NCBI RefSeq assembly: GCF_028771845.1
Contig: NZ_CP118270.1
Span: 5,828,001 to 5,892,000, forward strand
DNA from: Paenibacillus marchantiae
Lineage (GTDB): Bacteria; Bacillota; Bacilli; Paenibacillales; Paenibacillaceae
Direction: 5' to 3'
Length of the DNA: 64,000 nucleotides
In this document: positions 44,488-53,898 of the stretch, in pieces
Layout: each line of letters begins with the position of its first letter
Numbering within the stretch: position 1 is the stretch's first letter
The notes under the pieces: generated by a model
What the model saw: the letters and a program-made list of their open reading frames with translations, nothing else
The model's database searches: none
Told to the model about the DNA's origin: nothing
Translations under genes and position numbers: made by a program

Positions 44488-45699
44488 CTAAGCAGTGTAA
44501 TCCCCTCCTACCGCAGCCACACCTGTACGTTTCTTGCTTGTTATCCGGTTCCCACGTACGGGACCGAAGTACCGATCATACAGCAGCCTTTTTTTGTTAT
44601 GTGCAATCATCTGGTCAACGGCTTTGTGGTCTGTTCCTGAGTGCTGCATCGTACTCTCAATCTGCTGCATTGCAATTTCCCGTTCAGCACCTGTGCCCTC
44701 CACAGCCGCCTGACACAAGGCTTCAAATCCCGGTTCACCCAGCTTGCCAAGGCTCTCCGCACTGTTATAGCGTACTCCCCAATCTTCATCACGCAGCGCT
44801 TTGCGCAGCAGTGGAATGCTGCCTGCCGCATGTTTCGAACCGAGCGCCTGCACCACTTCGGCACGCACCTCCGGGTCCGAATCCTGCATGAGCTTCAGAA
44901 TGGTCTCGTCCTGAAGTGCCGGACTTGCGCTAAGATATAGCTTCACCGCTTCTGCCCGTACATCCTGATGTTCTGCGCCAACAAGTCTGTCGAGTGCAGG
45001 CATCACTTCGGGTACAGCTTGTCCCCACATCGCAACCAATCCCACTTTGACAAAGTCAGGATTGCGATCTTCCAGCAACTCAATCAGAATTCTGCTTGTA
45101 TCCAGACTGGTTTCGAGCAAAATATCTGCTGCCAGATGATGAATCGATTTTCCTTTGGTTAACAGCAACGCGAGCATATCTTTCAGTTCACCCTGACGGA
45201 TGGTACATCTTGCGATCGAACGACCAATCATAATTGCCATCGGACCAGGTTTTTCTTCCTTAAGCAATTCCATCAAGCCTGGAACGGCCTCTGGACAACG
45301 CATGCCGCCCAATCGATACGCTGCATCAATCTGGCGTCCGTAACGAATACGACTCAGTTCCTTCAGATCATGCTCTACAAATCCGGCTTCACGGCAGAGT
45401 ACAATCAATTTGTTGCGATACTCGCCCTTGAACTGATCAATCCATTCAATAAGTTTGCTCTGGATGACCCGACGCTCAAGCGGGGCCAACTTCCCAGGTG
45501 GCAATCTCAGGGGACTGTCCTCTGTCAGCGCCGTCTGCAGATACGTAAAGTAGTCACGCTGCTTTAATTTATAAAACTCAATCTTGCGCCGTTTGCCGTT
45601 GTGGGACATTTTCATGGCAAACAGCAGGATTACACCCACAGCGACGAGCGCCGTACAGATGTATAGAAATAGATAAGCCAAAGCCAAATTCGGAAACAT
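44488..45699 (-). CDS. Membrane-anchored HEAT-repeat protein
   Basis: The 403-residue protein has an N-terminal membrane segment (about 5-28) and then HEAT-type helical pairs from about 130 to 345, for example DPEVRAEVVQALGSKHA and DWGVRYNSAESLGKLGE. These provide a protein-binding scaffold on the cytosolic side. It lies between the glycosidase and the synthase, ending within 8 bases of the synthase's probable start, so it is likely a structural partner of the synthase. AAAGGAGG precedes the ATG. Confidence 0.82.
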   Translation of the reverse strand: MFPNLALAYLFLYICTALVAVGVILLFAMKMSHNGKRRKIEFYKLKQRDYFTYLQTALTEDSPLRLPPGKLAPLERRVIQSKLIEWIDQFKGEYRNKLIVLCREAGFVEHDLKELSRIRYGRQIDAAYRLGGMRCPEAVPGLMELLKEEKPGPMAIMIGRSIARCTIRQGELKDMLALLLTKGKSIHHLAADILLETSLDTSRILIELLEDRNPDFVKVGLVAMWGQAVPEVMPALDRLVGAEHQDVRAEAVKLYLSASPALQDETILKLMQDSDPEVRAEVVQALGSKHAAGSIPLLRKALRDEDWGVRYNSAESLGKLGEPGFEALCQAAVEGTGAEREIAMQQIESTMQHSGTDHKAVDQMIAHNKKRLLYDRYFGPVRGNRITSKKRTGVAAVGGDYTA

Positions 45700-45725
45700 T
45701 TGAAAAGGTCCTCCTTTATACTCAT

Positions 45726-47951
45726 TTATTCGGTCTGAAAACTTGGAATTTGTTCATACCGTTTCTTCATTTCCTCGTAGCTCAGTTTCAGTCGTTCACT
45801 GTACTGTACCTGCTCCCAGGGCTGCCAGCTGTATATAGGCAATGTTTTCACATCCAGTGTCTTCTGGTCACCACCAGGCCAAGAGATACTTCCAGTAGAA
45901 CGATCCATTAGCCACGGAACCAGGGTCACACCCTTGACTGCGACAGTTTCGAATTCCCGTCCACCTTTCAGCGCTCCATACTTGATCGCTTGCAGTGAAC
46001 TTGGGTCACCGAATCCAAGCAGCATCCATGGTATACGCATCTCGATCTGATTACCGTTATATTGCCAGGCGGTTAACGAATCGGTATCGGACTGATCCGG
46101 AGCTGTCGTTCCCCGTTTCAACGTACCGACCTTCTCATTCATGAACGGTTGGGCGGAACGGGTATCCGGTGGGGTCATCCGCAGGCTGACCGCCAGGTTC
46201 CATGGATGGAATGGATCTGCCGCTTTCTCTTGCTCCTCGGGCAGCATCCCGTAACCGTCCTTGCCATAGAGGCGCTGGTTAAAGTCATAGTCCTTGGCGA
46301 TCTCCACTTGTGATTCATCATTCTGTCCCAATGTAATCACTGTTTCGAGTCCGTCACTCAGCGTTCGATCCGGAAGTCTCGTACCCGGCTGATTGCCGCC
46401 ATCCAGCGTATCCGTTCCGATGCGCAGCAAGGTCTGGTCTGGGTCAAAAGGTTGATCCAGCGTCATGCCAATGTACAGGTAGGCTTCATCATGGGTCATT
46501 TTCATTTCCTTGATGCCATCTACCTTGCCTTGCCAGACGGTGACCTCTTCCTTCTTCAGCGTATTCCAGTCATCCAGTTTCCCGTCGATGGTCAGCTGTT
46601 CCTGCTTACCGGGGTCCATGGCGAGCAGACCGAACATCTTCTCATTCGTCAGCACGTTCAGCCAGTAGGCGCGCCGATCAGCTGGAATTTCAAGCGGCAT
46701 CGTGTTCCAGGTTTTTTTGAACCACTCATCCTGCCACATGAACAAAATCGCTCCCGCATACCCTTCATCATAAATATCCTGAGTCAGCGATGCGTCGATC
46801 TCGCCCTGCTCGACCTCGTTATGTCCGCCCTGATCCCGACCTCCCATACCGAGATGGGAGATTCCAAGCGAAGACGGTACACCGTACTCTGTAATCATTA
46901 CAGGCATATCGGAAAACTCGGCTTTGAGCTTGCGCAGATAACTTTTGTACGTGTTGTACTCGCCTTTCTCATCCTTGATCGTCTGGAGTGTCTGGTCCGT
47001 ATGGAACAAGTCCGGGTAATAAGGGTACACATGGTATGCTGCAAAATATCCGCCCTGCCACTCTTCCGGTTGAATATGTCGCGCATCCACACTCACCAAA
47101 TCCTCTTCGAACAGCGGCTCGCCCGGATGATCCAACACATCGGTTGTTACCCAGTTGGTGAAGGTCATTGGATGCTCCCACCCGTATTTCTTCTCCAACA
47201 CGGCGGTATAGTCCAGCAGCTCAGCCAGCCAATTTTCGAACGGTGATGCATCCTGCGTCCCGGAAAAATGAACGCCTTTGTACTGCGGCACATCGGAATG
47301 GCTCTCATTCGTGTTGTTCACCATTGAAGGGTCCCACTCGGTCCCCACATGCCAAGCCATCAGATATTTCCCGGCATTCGTCTTGTATTTGCCGCTTGAC
47401 TCTCCCGGTTTATCGGGAATGTCCGCATCCCCATATACAGCCGATACCGCCTTTTCAATCTCCTGCTTGAACGTCTGCTCAATATGGTCAGCATAGGCAT
47501 CCTGCTTTTCGATCAACTCTTCTTCCGGCGACCATATGCCCTGTATAAAATATAACGGTTGCTCCCGGCCACGGTTATACTCAACCAATGCGGTATAAAA
47601 AATCGGCTCATGTACCGTGTACACCCGGATTACATTGGCCCCCAGATCCTCAATCTGCTGGAACCACTTCAAGTAATCCTCTTTGGTCAACGGAAATTCG
47701 CCCGGGTAATGTCCTGGTGATGTAGCACCCAGGTTCACACCTTTCACGAACATCTCCCGCCATGCGCCATCGGGTCCATATTCCATGAACCGGTCTCCAT
47801 CGGTCTTGAATTTCATCTCCGTGCCATTATCAGCTGTGTACGTAACGAGCTGGGGTTGCATATAGTGCCAGCCGGCAAATATTCCGCCTGTCACTACGGC
47901 CGCTCCTGTCAGCATCGTTAGCAACCAACGTCTTCGTCTTCGTCTGCTCAT
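45726..47951 (-). CDS. Membrane-anchored glycoside hydrolase-like protein with CBM9-like C-terminus
   Basis: The 741-residue protein has a basic start (MSRRRRRRW), one membrane segment (9-27), a family-A TIM-barrel glycosidase domain (about 60-450) and a beta-sandwich beginning near 455 (LTIDGKLDDWNTL) like CBM9. Candidate catalytic residues are Glu in WHVGTEWDP (acid/base) and VMITEYGVP (nucleophile). It probably trims or shapes the secreted polymer. First gene of the operon; the ribosome site is weak (AAGAG), with a better GAGAGGTG 16 bases away. Confidence 0.8.
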   Translation of the reverse strand: MSRRRRRRWLLTMLTGAAVVTGGIFAGWHYMQPQLVTYTADNGTEMKFKTDGDRFMEYGPDGAWREMFVKGVNLGATSPGHYPGEFPLTKEDYLKWFQQIEDLGANVIRVYTVHEPIFYTALVEYNRGREQPLYFIQGIWSPEEELIEKQDAYADHIEQTFKQEIEKAVSAVYGDADIPDKPGESSGKYKTNAGKYLMAWHVGTEWDPSMVNNTNESHSDVPQYKGVHFSGTQDASPFENWLAELLDYTAVLEKKYGWEHPMTFTNWVTTDVLDHPGEPLFEEDLVSVDARHIQPEEWQGGYFAAYHVYPYYPDLFHTDQTLQTIKDEKGEYNTYKSYLRKLKAEFSDMPVMITEYGVPSSLGISHLGMGGRDQGGHNEVEQGEIDASLTQDIYDEGYAGAILFMWQDEWFKKTWNTMPLEIPADRRAYWLNVLTNEKMFGLLAMDPGKQEQLTIDGKLDDWNTLKKEEVTVWQGKVDGIKEMKMTHDEAYLYIGMTLDQPFDPDQTLLRIGTDTLDGGNQPGTRLPDRTLSDGLETVITLGQNDESQVEIAKDYDFNQRLYGKDGYGMLPEEQEKAADPFHPWNLAVSLRMTPPDTRSAQPFMNEKVGTLKRGTTAPDQSDTDSLTAWQYNGNQIEMRIPWMLLGFGDPSSLQAIKYGALKGGREFETVAVKGVTLVPWLMDRSTGSISWPGGDQKTLDVKTLPIYSWQPWEQVQYSERLKLSYEEMKKRYEQIPSFQTE

Positions 47952-48812
47952 GGCTCTTGATTGCTCACCTCTCTAGTATGCATCCTGCTTCATCTGCGGA
48001 TCTTAAATGACATGAAGGTCTGCGGGAAATCCCGCATCGGATGTCCGCTTTGGGTAGAGATGTCAGCGGTGTAGTTCTCACTATAGCTCTAAGACTCTGC
48101 ATTTGTAACTAGGCTGTTGGAAGCAAACGTGAACTGCAACATTCTGCCCATAATTCGTAAAATGCGCCATCAACTAGCATCCATGAGCCCTTCTTGCTCT
48201 TATGTCCCATGGACACGAATATATGCCACTTTAACCGTCCGTTTGAGGTTCTTCCAGGCTTGCACATCTCTACCCGTTATTGTTATATGCAACGCGGATT
48301 GCGAGATCTGTTTCCGCTTGAACGCTTACCCCATTAAACGCTAATGATATTTTAAAGTTGCGGACATTTTTACAGTATTAACCATAAAGATTACAAAATT
48401 GATACTATAGTCCGATAACGTATCCTTGAAAACCCGCGTCCTATCAAGGTTTTCTGAAAAGTGCAGAAAATGAAAAAAGGACATCAGTCCCCCCCTATAG
48501 GACTGTGCCCATTTATATTACTTTTACATAAAGCCCAATGAACACCCGGTCATCACCCGGAAGTCACGGATCTCTTACACGAAATGTAAAAAAATACATC
48601 TTTTTTCCTAAATTTTGACTCTAATAGGTCCATCCAATAATTGTGTCCAATTTGCAAAATAATTCCGGTTGCCGCATCTGGCATTGTCGGATATGCTTAT
48701 AAAACAGGAACACTTGTTCCATACTGTAAATAAACTGTAAAATAGCATTGGCTGAATGTACCCTATCGCTGCACAGAAGCAGCCGAATCATGAATAAAAG
48801 GAGAGAAGTACT
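47952..48812. other. Long divergent control region
   Basis: About 860 bases without a supported gene. It contains a hairpin TGCGGG-AAAT-CCCGCA at 48021-48036 in the operon leader, an AGTCC/GGACT hairpin near 48485-48505, and the LexA-box promoter of the polymerase gene (48707-48743). I looked for a cyclic-di-GMP riboswitch core and did not find one. Confidence 0.5.
48707..48743 (+). promoter_or_regulatory. LexA (SOS) box and promoter of the Y-family polymerase
   Basis: GGAACACTTGTTCC at 48707-48720 is a perfect palindrome with the GAAC-N4-GTTC core. It overlaps a -35 TTGTTC (48715-48720), which is 17 bases from a -10 TAAAAT (48738-48743). Confidence 0.75.
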
Positions 48813-50057
48813 ATGCCCCGCAAAGACGGACGTGTCATTATGCTGGCCGATTGCCAGTCATTTTATGCCAGTGTGGAGAAGTCTGCACATCCTGAATACA
48901 GAGACCGTCCGCTTGTTGTTGCGGGAGATCCTGCACGCCGTTCAGGCATTATTCTGGCAGCCTGCCCACTCGCTAAGTCCTATGGGATTACTACAGCAGA
49001 ACGGCTGGGTGAGGCTCTTGCCAAATGCCCCGATGTTGTCGTCATTCGTCCCCGGATGGCCGAATATATTCGTGTTTCCCTACACATTACCCGTATCCTT
49101 CAGTCCTATACCGATCTGGTTGAACCGTATAGCATTGACGAACAGTTTCTGGATGTCACCGGAAGTTTAGATCTGTTCGGCAGTCCCGAAACGATTGCCC
49201 GCAGTATTCAGGACAGGGTAATGGAAGAGACTGGCGTCTATATCCGCGTCGGCATCAGCGACACCAAGGTTGTCAGCAAGATGGCCTGTGACCTGTATGC
49301 CAAAAAAGTCCCCGGAGGCATCTATACATTGCCCCGCAAGGACGTGCAGACAACATTGTGGAAAAAGCCTGTTCGAGACATGTTTATGGTCGGTTCCCGG
49401 ATGGGGCAGCATCTCTATAAGATGGGGATTCATACGATTGGGGATCTAGCGCAGACTCCATTGTCCCGGCTGAGAGAGCGTTGGGGTGTAAATGGTGAGG
49501 TACTGTGGCGTATTGCCCGCGGGATCGATGATTCTCCGGTAAAACCCGGGACATATGCTCACCAGCAGCAGGGCATTGGACATCAGATGACATTGCCTCG
49601 GGACTATGAATCGTGGGAAGACATCAAAGTGGTGCTGCTCGAACTGGCGGAGCTGGTCAGCCGGCGTTCCCGGGACAAATCGCTCATGGGCAATGTCGTC
49701 TCTGTAGGATGTCGGGGGCAGGATTACGATCGTCCAACCGGCTTCTCCCGCCAGATGAAGGTCAATGAACCTACCAACATCACCGATGAAGTATACGATG
49801 CGGCAGCAGCTTTGTTTCTGCGCCATTGGGACGGATTACCCATTCGCCGCATCAGCGTGTCATTGACCGGACTCGTGCCCGATTCCGAAGTACAGCTGTC
49901 CTGGTTCGATGACCGTGAACGCAAAAGAGAACTGGAACGTGCCACGGATGACATCAAGCGCAAGTTTGGAGAAACCGCGATTATGCGAGCCTCCTCGCTC
50001 TGCTCCTCCGCACAGGCACAGGACCGTTCTCATAAAATTGGAGGTCACTATAAATGA
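48813..50057 (+). CDS. Y-family DNA polymerase, UvrX/YqjW type
   Basis: The 414-residue translesion polymerase has catalytic acids Asp13 (MLADCQSFYASVE) and Asp109-Glu110 (YSIDEQFLDVTG), a helix-hairpin-helix region (MGIHTIGDLAQTPL) and a little-finger domain. It copies past lesions with low fidelity. AAAGGAG precedes the ATG. It overlaps the next yolD-like gene by 4 bases, the same pairing as uvrX-yolD and yqjW-yqjX in Bacillus subtilis. A LexA box in the promoter indicates SOS induction. Confidence 0.92.
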   Translation: MPRKDGRVIMLADCQSFYASVEKSAHPEYRDRPLVVAGDPARRSGIILAACPLAKSYGITTAERLGEALAKCPDVVVIRPRMAEYIRVSLHITRILQSYTDLVEPYSIDEQFLDVTGSLDLFGSPETIARSIQDRVMEETGVYIRVGISDTKVVSKMACDLYAKKVPGGIYTLPRKDVQTTLWKKPVRDMFMVGSRMGQHLYKMGIHTIGDLAQTPLSRLRERWGVNGEVLWRIARGIDDSPVKPGTYAHQQQGIGHQMTLPRDYESWEDIKVVLLELAELVSRRSRDKSLMGNVVSVGCRGQDYDRPTGFSRQMKVNEPTNITDEVYDAAAALFLRHWDGLPIRRISVSLTGLVPDSEVQLSWFDDRERKRELERATDDIKRKFGETAIMRASSLCSSAQAQDRSHKIGGHYK

Positions 50058-50395
50058 GTAAAAAATTACAGCAAAACGGGATTTTTGAGTCGTCGCGCAT
50101 GATGCTTCCCGAACACCGGGAAGCCTACATCATTCATCAGGAACAACTTGCTCCCCGTACCCGTCCATCTCTGGATGCCCAGGCAGCGGAAGAAATGTCA
50201 CGTTTGCTTAGTAACTCCATGCTGCTCGGGGATACAGTCACCATCACCCTGTTCCATGAACATGATGATATCCGCTTTACCGGACAGGTGCTCCGATTGG
50301 ACTCCCCTGCCCGTACCCTTAAGCTGCTGATGGAGAGTGGGACTCGGGACATTCAGATGAATCTTATTACGGATGTGGTACTCGCGAATGAATGA
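50054..50395 (+). CDS. YolD-like family protein
   Basis: The 113-residue protein is coupled to the polymerase by an ATGA overlap, with GGAGG 10 bases upstream. It matches the YolD-like family: MMLPEHREAYI at the N-terminus, VTITLFHEHDDIRFTGQVLR in the centre and DIQMNLITDVVLA near the end. YolD-like proteins always travel with Y-family polymerases and are thought to assist or regulate them. Confidence 0.88.
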   Translation: MSKKLQQNGIFESSRMMLPEHREAYIIHQEQLAPRTRPSLDAQAAEEMSRLLSNSMLLGDTVTITLFHEHDDIRFTGQVLRLDSPARTLKLLMESGTRDIQMNLITDVVLANE

Positions 50396-50742
50396 TGCGC
50401 GCCAAAGACCCAGACGTCAGACAGCCTTACTTTTCTGGGTGTTTGACTCGTCAATATGAACCATATCTTAAGGAGTGAAGCTTTTTTTGGGTTCACCATA
50501 TTTCGCTCCCGAGGCGAATGAACTTGATATATAGGGAGCATCCCGAATTCACCCCAGCGTTGCGGGTGTACCGGAATAGATGCAGCATGGCCATTGCTAT
50601 GCAGGACCCTTTTCCTACGGGATCTGAACCAAGACTGAAGCAACCAACAAGCCACATTCCTATCGGACTATTTCGTTCCAAAGAAGCAAAAGGACGAATT
50701 GGTGATTCATCGGCTACTCAGGAGGGTAAGGGGATGACTTCG
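50396..50742. other. Gene-free convergent gap
   Basis: About 350 bases between yolD-like and the glutaminase stop. A small hairpin TTCGC-N6-GCGAA lies near 50501-50518. No convincing terminator or coding frame was seen. Confidence 0.35.
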
Positions 50743-51684
50743 TTAGAACAAACTCCAGTCAAATTCTCTGGAAAGACGCTCAAGCAGATGCACGCCTGCA
50801 ATGCTGTTTCCTTTCCGATTCAGAGCCGGACCTACAAGACCGATGCCAAACTGGCCTGGAACCAGAGTCAGAATTCCACCCGACACTCCACTCTTGGCAG
50901 GCAACCCGACCTGAATCGCGAATTCGCCTGATGCATTATACATACCGCAGGTAGTCATGAACGTTTTGGCGATCTGCACATAACGACGAGGAATAAGCTC
51001 AATCCCGGTGATCGGATCTGTCCCGTCATAAGCAAGCACCAGTGACATACGGGCCAGGTCTGCACAAGTCACCTCGATGGAGCAATGGCGGAAATAGACG
51101 GCAAGCACATCTTCGACGTCATCCTTGAGCACACCATTGTGCTTCAGAAAATAACCAAGCGAGCGGTTCAGATGGCCTGTCTCCGATTCGGACCGATATA
51201 CCGCCTCGTTATAGTCCAGCCGATCATTATTCGCGAGCTTGCGGAAAAATTCCAAAATGCGCCGTGACTTCTCCTCTTTACAATCCCCGGCAATGAGGGA
51301 CGATACCGTGATCGCGCCCGCATTGATCAATGGATTAAACGGAATGCCCGGTTCGACCAGTTCAAGCTTGATCATGGAATCATAATCATCGCCGGTAGGT
51401 TCTTTTCCTACATTAAAAAAGACCGCTTCCTCCCCATGATCCATCAGGGCCAGAATGAGTGTAAATACCTTGGAGATACTTTGCATCGTAAACGGGACAC
51501 CACAATCGCCGGCTGACACATGATTGCCTTCGGCGTTCATGATATGTATACCCAGTTCGTCCTGTGAGGCCTTGAATAACTCGGGAATATAAGAGGCTAC
51601 TTTCCCCTGTCCGGTGTGCAGACGGCTGGTCTCCAGCCATTCCGGCAACAACTGGTTCAGACGTTCCATTGCAGCATTGCTCAT
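50743..51684 (-). CDS. glsA: Glutaminase
   Basis: The 313-residue enzyme of the serine-dependent beta-lactamase-like fold hydrolyses glutamine to glutamate and ammonia. The active motif is FTMQSISKVFTL (Ser-x-x-Lys), with NPLINAGAITVSSL, CADLARMSLVLAYDG and LPAKSGVSGGI. Length fits the family (about 310). Start ATG 51684 follows GGAGGAG by 6 bases; the earlier in-frame TTG and ATG overlap the site. Monocistronic. Confidence 0.93.
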   Translation of the reverse strand: MSNAAMERLNQLLPEWLETSRLHTGQGKVASYIPELFKASQDELGIHIMNAEGNHVSAGDCGVPFTMQSISKVFTLILALMDHGEEAVFFNVGKEPTGDDYDSMIKLELVEPGIPFNPLINAGAITVSSLIAGDCKEEKSRRILEFFRKLANNDRLDYNEAVYRSESETGHLNRSLGYFLKHNGVLKDDVEDVLAVYFRHCSIEVTCADLARMSLVLAYDGTDPITGIELIPRRYVQIAKTFMTTCGMYNASGEFAIQVGLPAKSGVSGGILTLVPGQFGIGLVGPALNRKGNSIAGVHLLERLSREFDWSLF

Positions 51685-51798
51685 CTCCATCTCCTCCAAA
51701 TCTCTGTATGAGCATTTCGCATGCCTCCGAATGACGAGTTCCCATCGAAGTGATGCAAAATGCCCGATATAGTATGTATTACCCGCAAGCCTGATCCC

Positions 51799-52281
51799 TT
51801 ACCGCTTCACCTGAAGATTCAGCTCCAGAATCTCGCCGGGTAACCCATGATAATCTCCAACCCATGTGGATACAAAGTTCTGTCTGAGCAATATTCGACG
51901 TGATGCCGCATTGGACGGATCGATAACCGCATAAAGTACACCAATTCCCGCCGCCTGTGCCTGAATAATCAGCCGAGCTGCGATGGAAGTCCCGTGTCCT
52001 CTCCCCCAATGCTCCGGCAGAATCATGTAACCCATTTCCGCCCGGGACGGATCGGATTCATCCGGGATCAGTTTGGCGTAGGCCATTCCTACCCCATCTT
52101 CACCAGATATTCGATAATAGCCACAATTGTTGCCGAGATTATAATTCAGCATGGATTCAAATTCCGCAGTAGCTTCATGCTCAGGCAGAGCACGTTCGGT
52201 AATCTGTTGCATGACTTCAATATTGGACACAAGAGCATAATAATCAGCAAAATCAGATGGTGCATATTTCAAGAAATTCAT
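51799..52281 (-). CDS. GNAT-family N-acetyltransferase, RimJ/RimL type
   Basis: The 160-residue enzyme has the acetyl-CoA binding segment EMGYMILPEHWGRGHGTSIA and the downstream DPSNAASRRILLRQNF. The acceptor may be a protein N-terminus or a small amine; it cannot be fixed from sequence. The ATG follows GGAGGAGGT. Stands alone between glutaminase and an MFS gene. Confidence 0.87.
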   Translation of the reverse strand: MNFLKYAPSDFADYYALVSNIEVMQQITERALPEHEATAEFESMLNYNLGNNCGYYRISGEDGVGMAYAKLIPDESDPSRAEMGYMILPEHWGRGHGTSIAARLIIQAQAAGIGVLYAVIDPSNAASRRILLRQNFVSTWVGDYHGLPGEILELNLQVKR

Positions 52282-52419
52282 GACGAATATACCTCCTCCA
52301 AATGGCTAACAAGGACTTGCTCTTTTTATTTCACCTAGAGTATACCAGAAGCCAAGTATGCATTGCACACAACCACTTCATGTACAGAATTCTCATTCCT
52401 ATCGGGTCCAGCAGGTACC

Positions 52420-52446
52420 AAAAAAGCGGCCTCCGTAGGAGACCGC
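52420..52446 (-). terminator. Terminator of the OFA transporter gene
   Basis: GCGG-CCTCC and GGAG-ACCGC pair with a 3-base loop; six T residues follow on the minus strand. Confidence 0.82.
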
Positions 52447-52488
52447 CCAGCTTGCTTTTTATAAAATAGAACTTCGTCCCCACTACGA

Positions 52489-53778
52489 TCAGCTTGCCCG
52501 GGATGAAGGGTTAAGATTCATCTGCTGTTCACGTTGACGTGTACGACGTCCTTGACCCGGAGGCGTAATCATCAACGCCAGCAAGAGCGAGACGGCACAC
52601 AGTACAGCGATCACAATAAAGGTAAGATGGAACCCGCCCAGCATGGCGCTGATAAACGATCCAGCCAAGGCACCAAATCCAAATCCCTGATAGATGACGC
52701 CGTAGTTTTTGCTCTGATTTTTCAGTCCAAAGTAATCTGCCACAATCGCCGGGAAGACCGTGATATTGCCACCGAAACAGAATGCGATAGCGGCTACACA
52801 GGCGAAGAAGATGCCAAAGCTCAGTGGTACCAGGCTCAGCGTCATTACGGCAACAGCCGTAACCAACAGTGCTCCGGCAATAACTTTCATTCGTCCTACT
52901 TTATCCGACAGCGCCCCCAGAATGATACGTCCAGCGGTGTTAAAGATCGCAACCATCGCCACCGCATTGGCCGCCGTAGCCACATTAAGACCTGCCAACT
53001 GCACACCGATGTCTTTCACAATACCGATCAGATACAGTCCACTCATACAGGCCGTGAAGAAAATAACGAACAGCATATACGCTTCTTTCGTGCGCAGCAT
53101 TTCTTTGACCGTATAATCATGACGTGTTTCTGGTTGCTTCGCACCGTCCGTGCTACTTGCTGGAGCTTGTTCACGAACAACCGCTTCACGGATCAGGAAC
53201 GAGCCGCCCACGATCAATACCAACACAATAATGCCCCAGTACATAAAAGCTTGAGCAGGACCAACAGCACCAATTAATGCCGAGTTCACGTATTTGAACA
53301 ACAGACTGCCTGTACCAAAGGCCCCGACCGAAATACCTGAGATCAGACCTTTTCGCTCAGGGAACCACTTGATCAGGTTGGACAGGGAAGTAATGTACGC
53401 CGTACCATCCGCGAATCCAACCACAAATCCGGCCAGGATATAGAGCAGTGTCAACGAACTCACTTGAGAACTGAGCACGAGTCCCAGACCAAGCACAACT
53501 CCGGCTACCCGAATCAGGCGACGAAGCCCCCATCGTTCTTGCAGTCGGCCGGCAAATAGTGTGGCAAATGCCAAAGCAAAGCTGGTAATCGAAAATGTTA
53601 TCGCGACCGAGCTGACGTCCCATCCGAAACGATCAGACAACGGTTGATTAAATAAACTCCAGGTGTAGATGGTTCCGAGACCCATTTGTACAATAATGGT
53701 TCCCAGTACAATAAGCCAGCGGTTCATTTTCATAGTTGTAGATGCTGAATTAGGTGCGGATGAAATAGCTGCTTTCAT
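52489..53778 (-). CDS. MFS transporter of the oxalate/formate antiporter (OFA) family, YhjX-like
   Basis: The 429-residue protein has 12 membrane segments and typical OFA features: IIVQMGLGTIYTWSLFNQPL in the first helix, LSNLIKWFPERKGLISGISVGAFG, and YGVIYQGFGFGALAG near helix 11. E. coli YhjX belongs to this family and is induced by the pyruvate-sensing YpdA/YpdB system. Here the gene lies directly downstream of a LytS/LytTR pair, separated by 120 bases, in the same orientation. AAAGGGGAG precedes the ATG. Substrate is likely a small carboxylate. Confidence 0.87.
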   Translation of the reverse strand: MKAAISSAPNSASTTMKMNRWLIVLGTIIVQMGLGTIYTWSLFNQPLSDRFGWDVSSVAITFSITSFALAFATLFAGRLQERWGLRRLIRVAGVVLGLGLVLSSQVSSLTLLYILAGFVVGFADGTAYITSLSNLIKWFPERKGLISGISVGAFGTGSLLFKYVNSALIGAVGPAQAFMYWGIIVLVLIVGGSFLIREAVVREQAPASSTDGAKQPETRHDYTVKEMLRTKEAYMLFVIFFTACMSGLYLIGIVKDIGVQLAGLNVATAANAVAMVAIFNTAGRIILGALSDKVGRMKVIAGALLVTAVAVMTLSLVPLSFGIFFACVAAIAFCFGGNITVFPAIVADYFGLKNQSKNYGVIYQGFGFGALAGSFISAMLGGFHLTFIVIAVLCAVSLLLALMITPPGQGRRTRQREQQMNLNPSSRAS

Positions 53779-53898
53779 CGTGATCTCCCCTTTGCCGATG
53801 TCATATATATGAATGCGTTCACAAGCTAATCATACATGAAAGGGGATTCATTACACCGATTTGAGCATGAGTTGCATCAGATGTGGAATGAAATGCCT

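Noticed and set aside
48117-48344. A 75-codon plus-strand frame in the long divergent gap
   Set aside because: Cys-rich random-looking product, no ribosome site, not adjacent to any operon.
47952-48812. Possible cyclic-di-GMP riboswitch before the exopolysaccharide operon
   Set aside because: The conserved riboswitch core was looked for on both strands and not found; only small hairpins are present.
52441-52480. A TTTTTATAAAATAGAACTTC stretch resembling the terminal repeat of copy D
   Set aside because: Only about 15 bases are similar, no partner end or central stem is nearby, and it partly follows a terminator; judged chance or at most a remnant.
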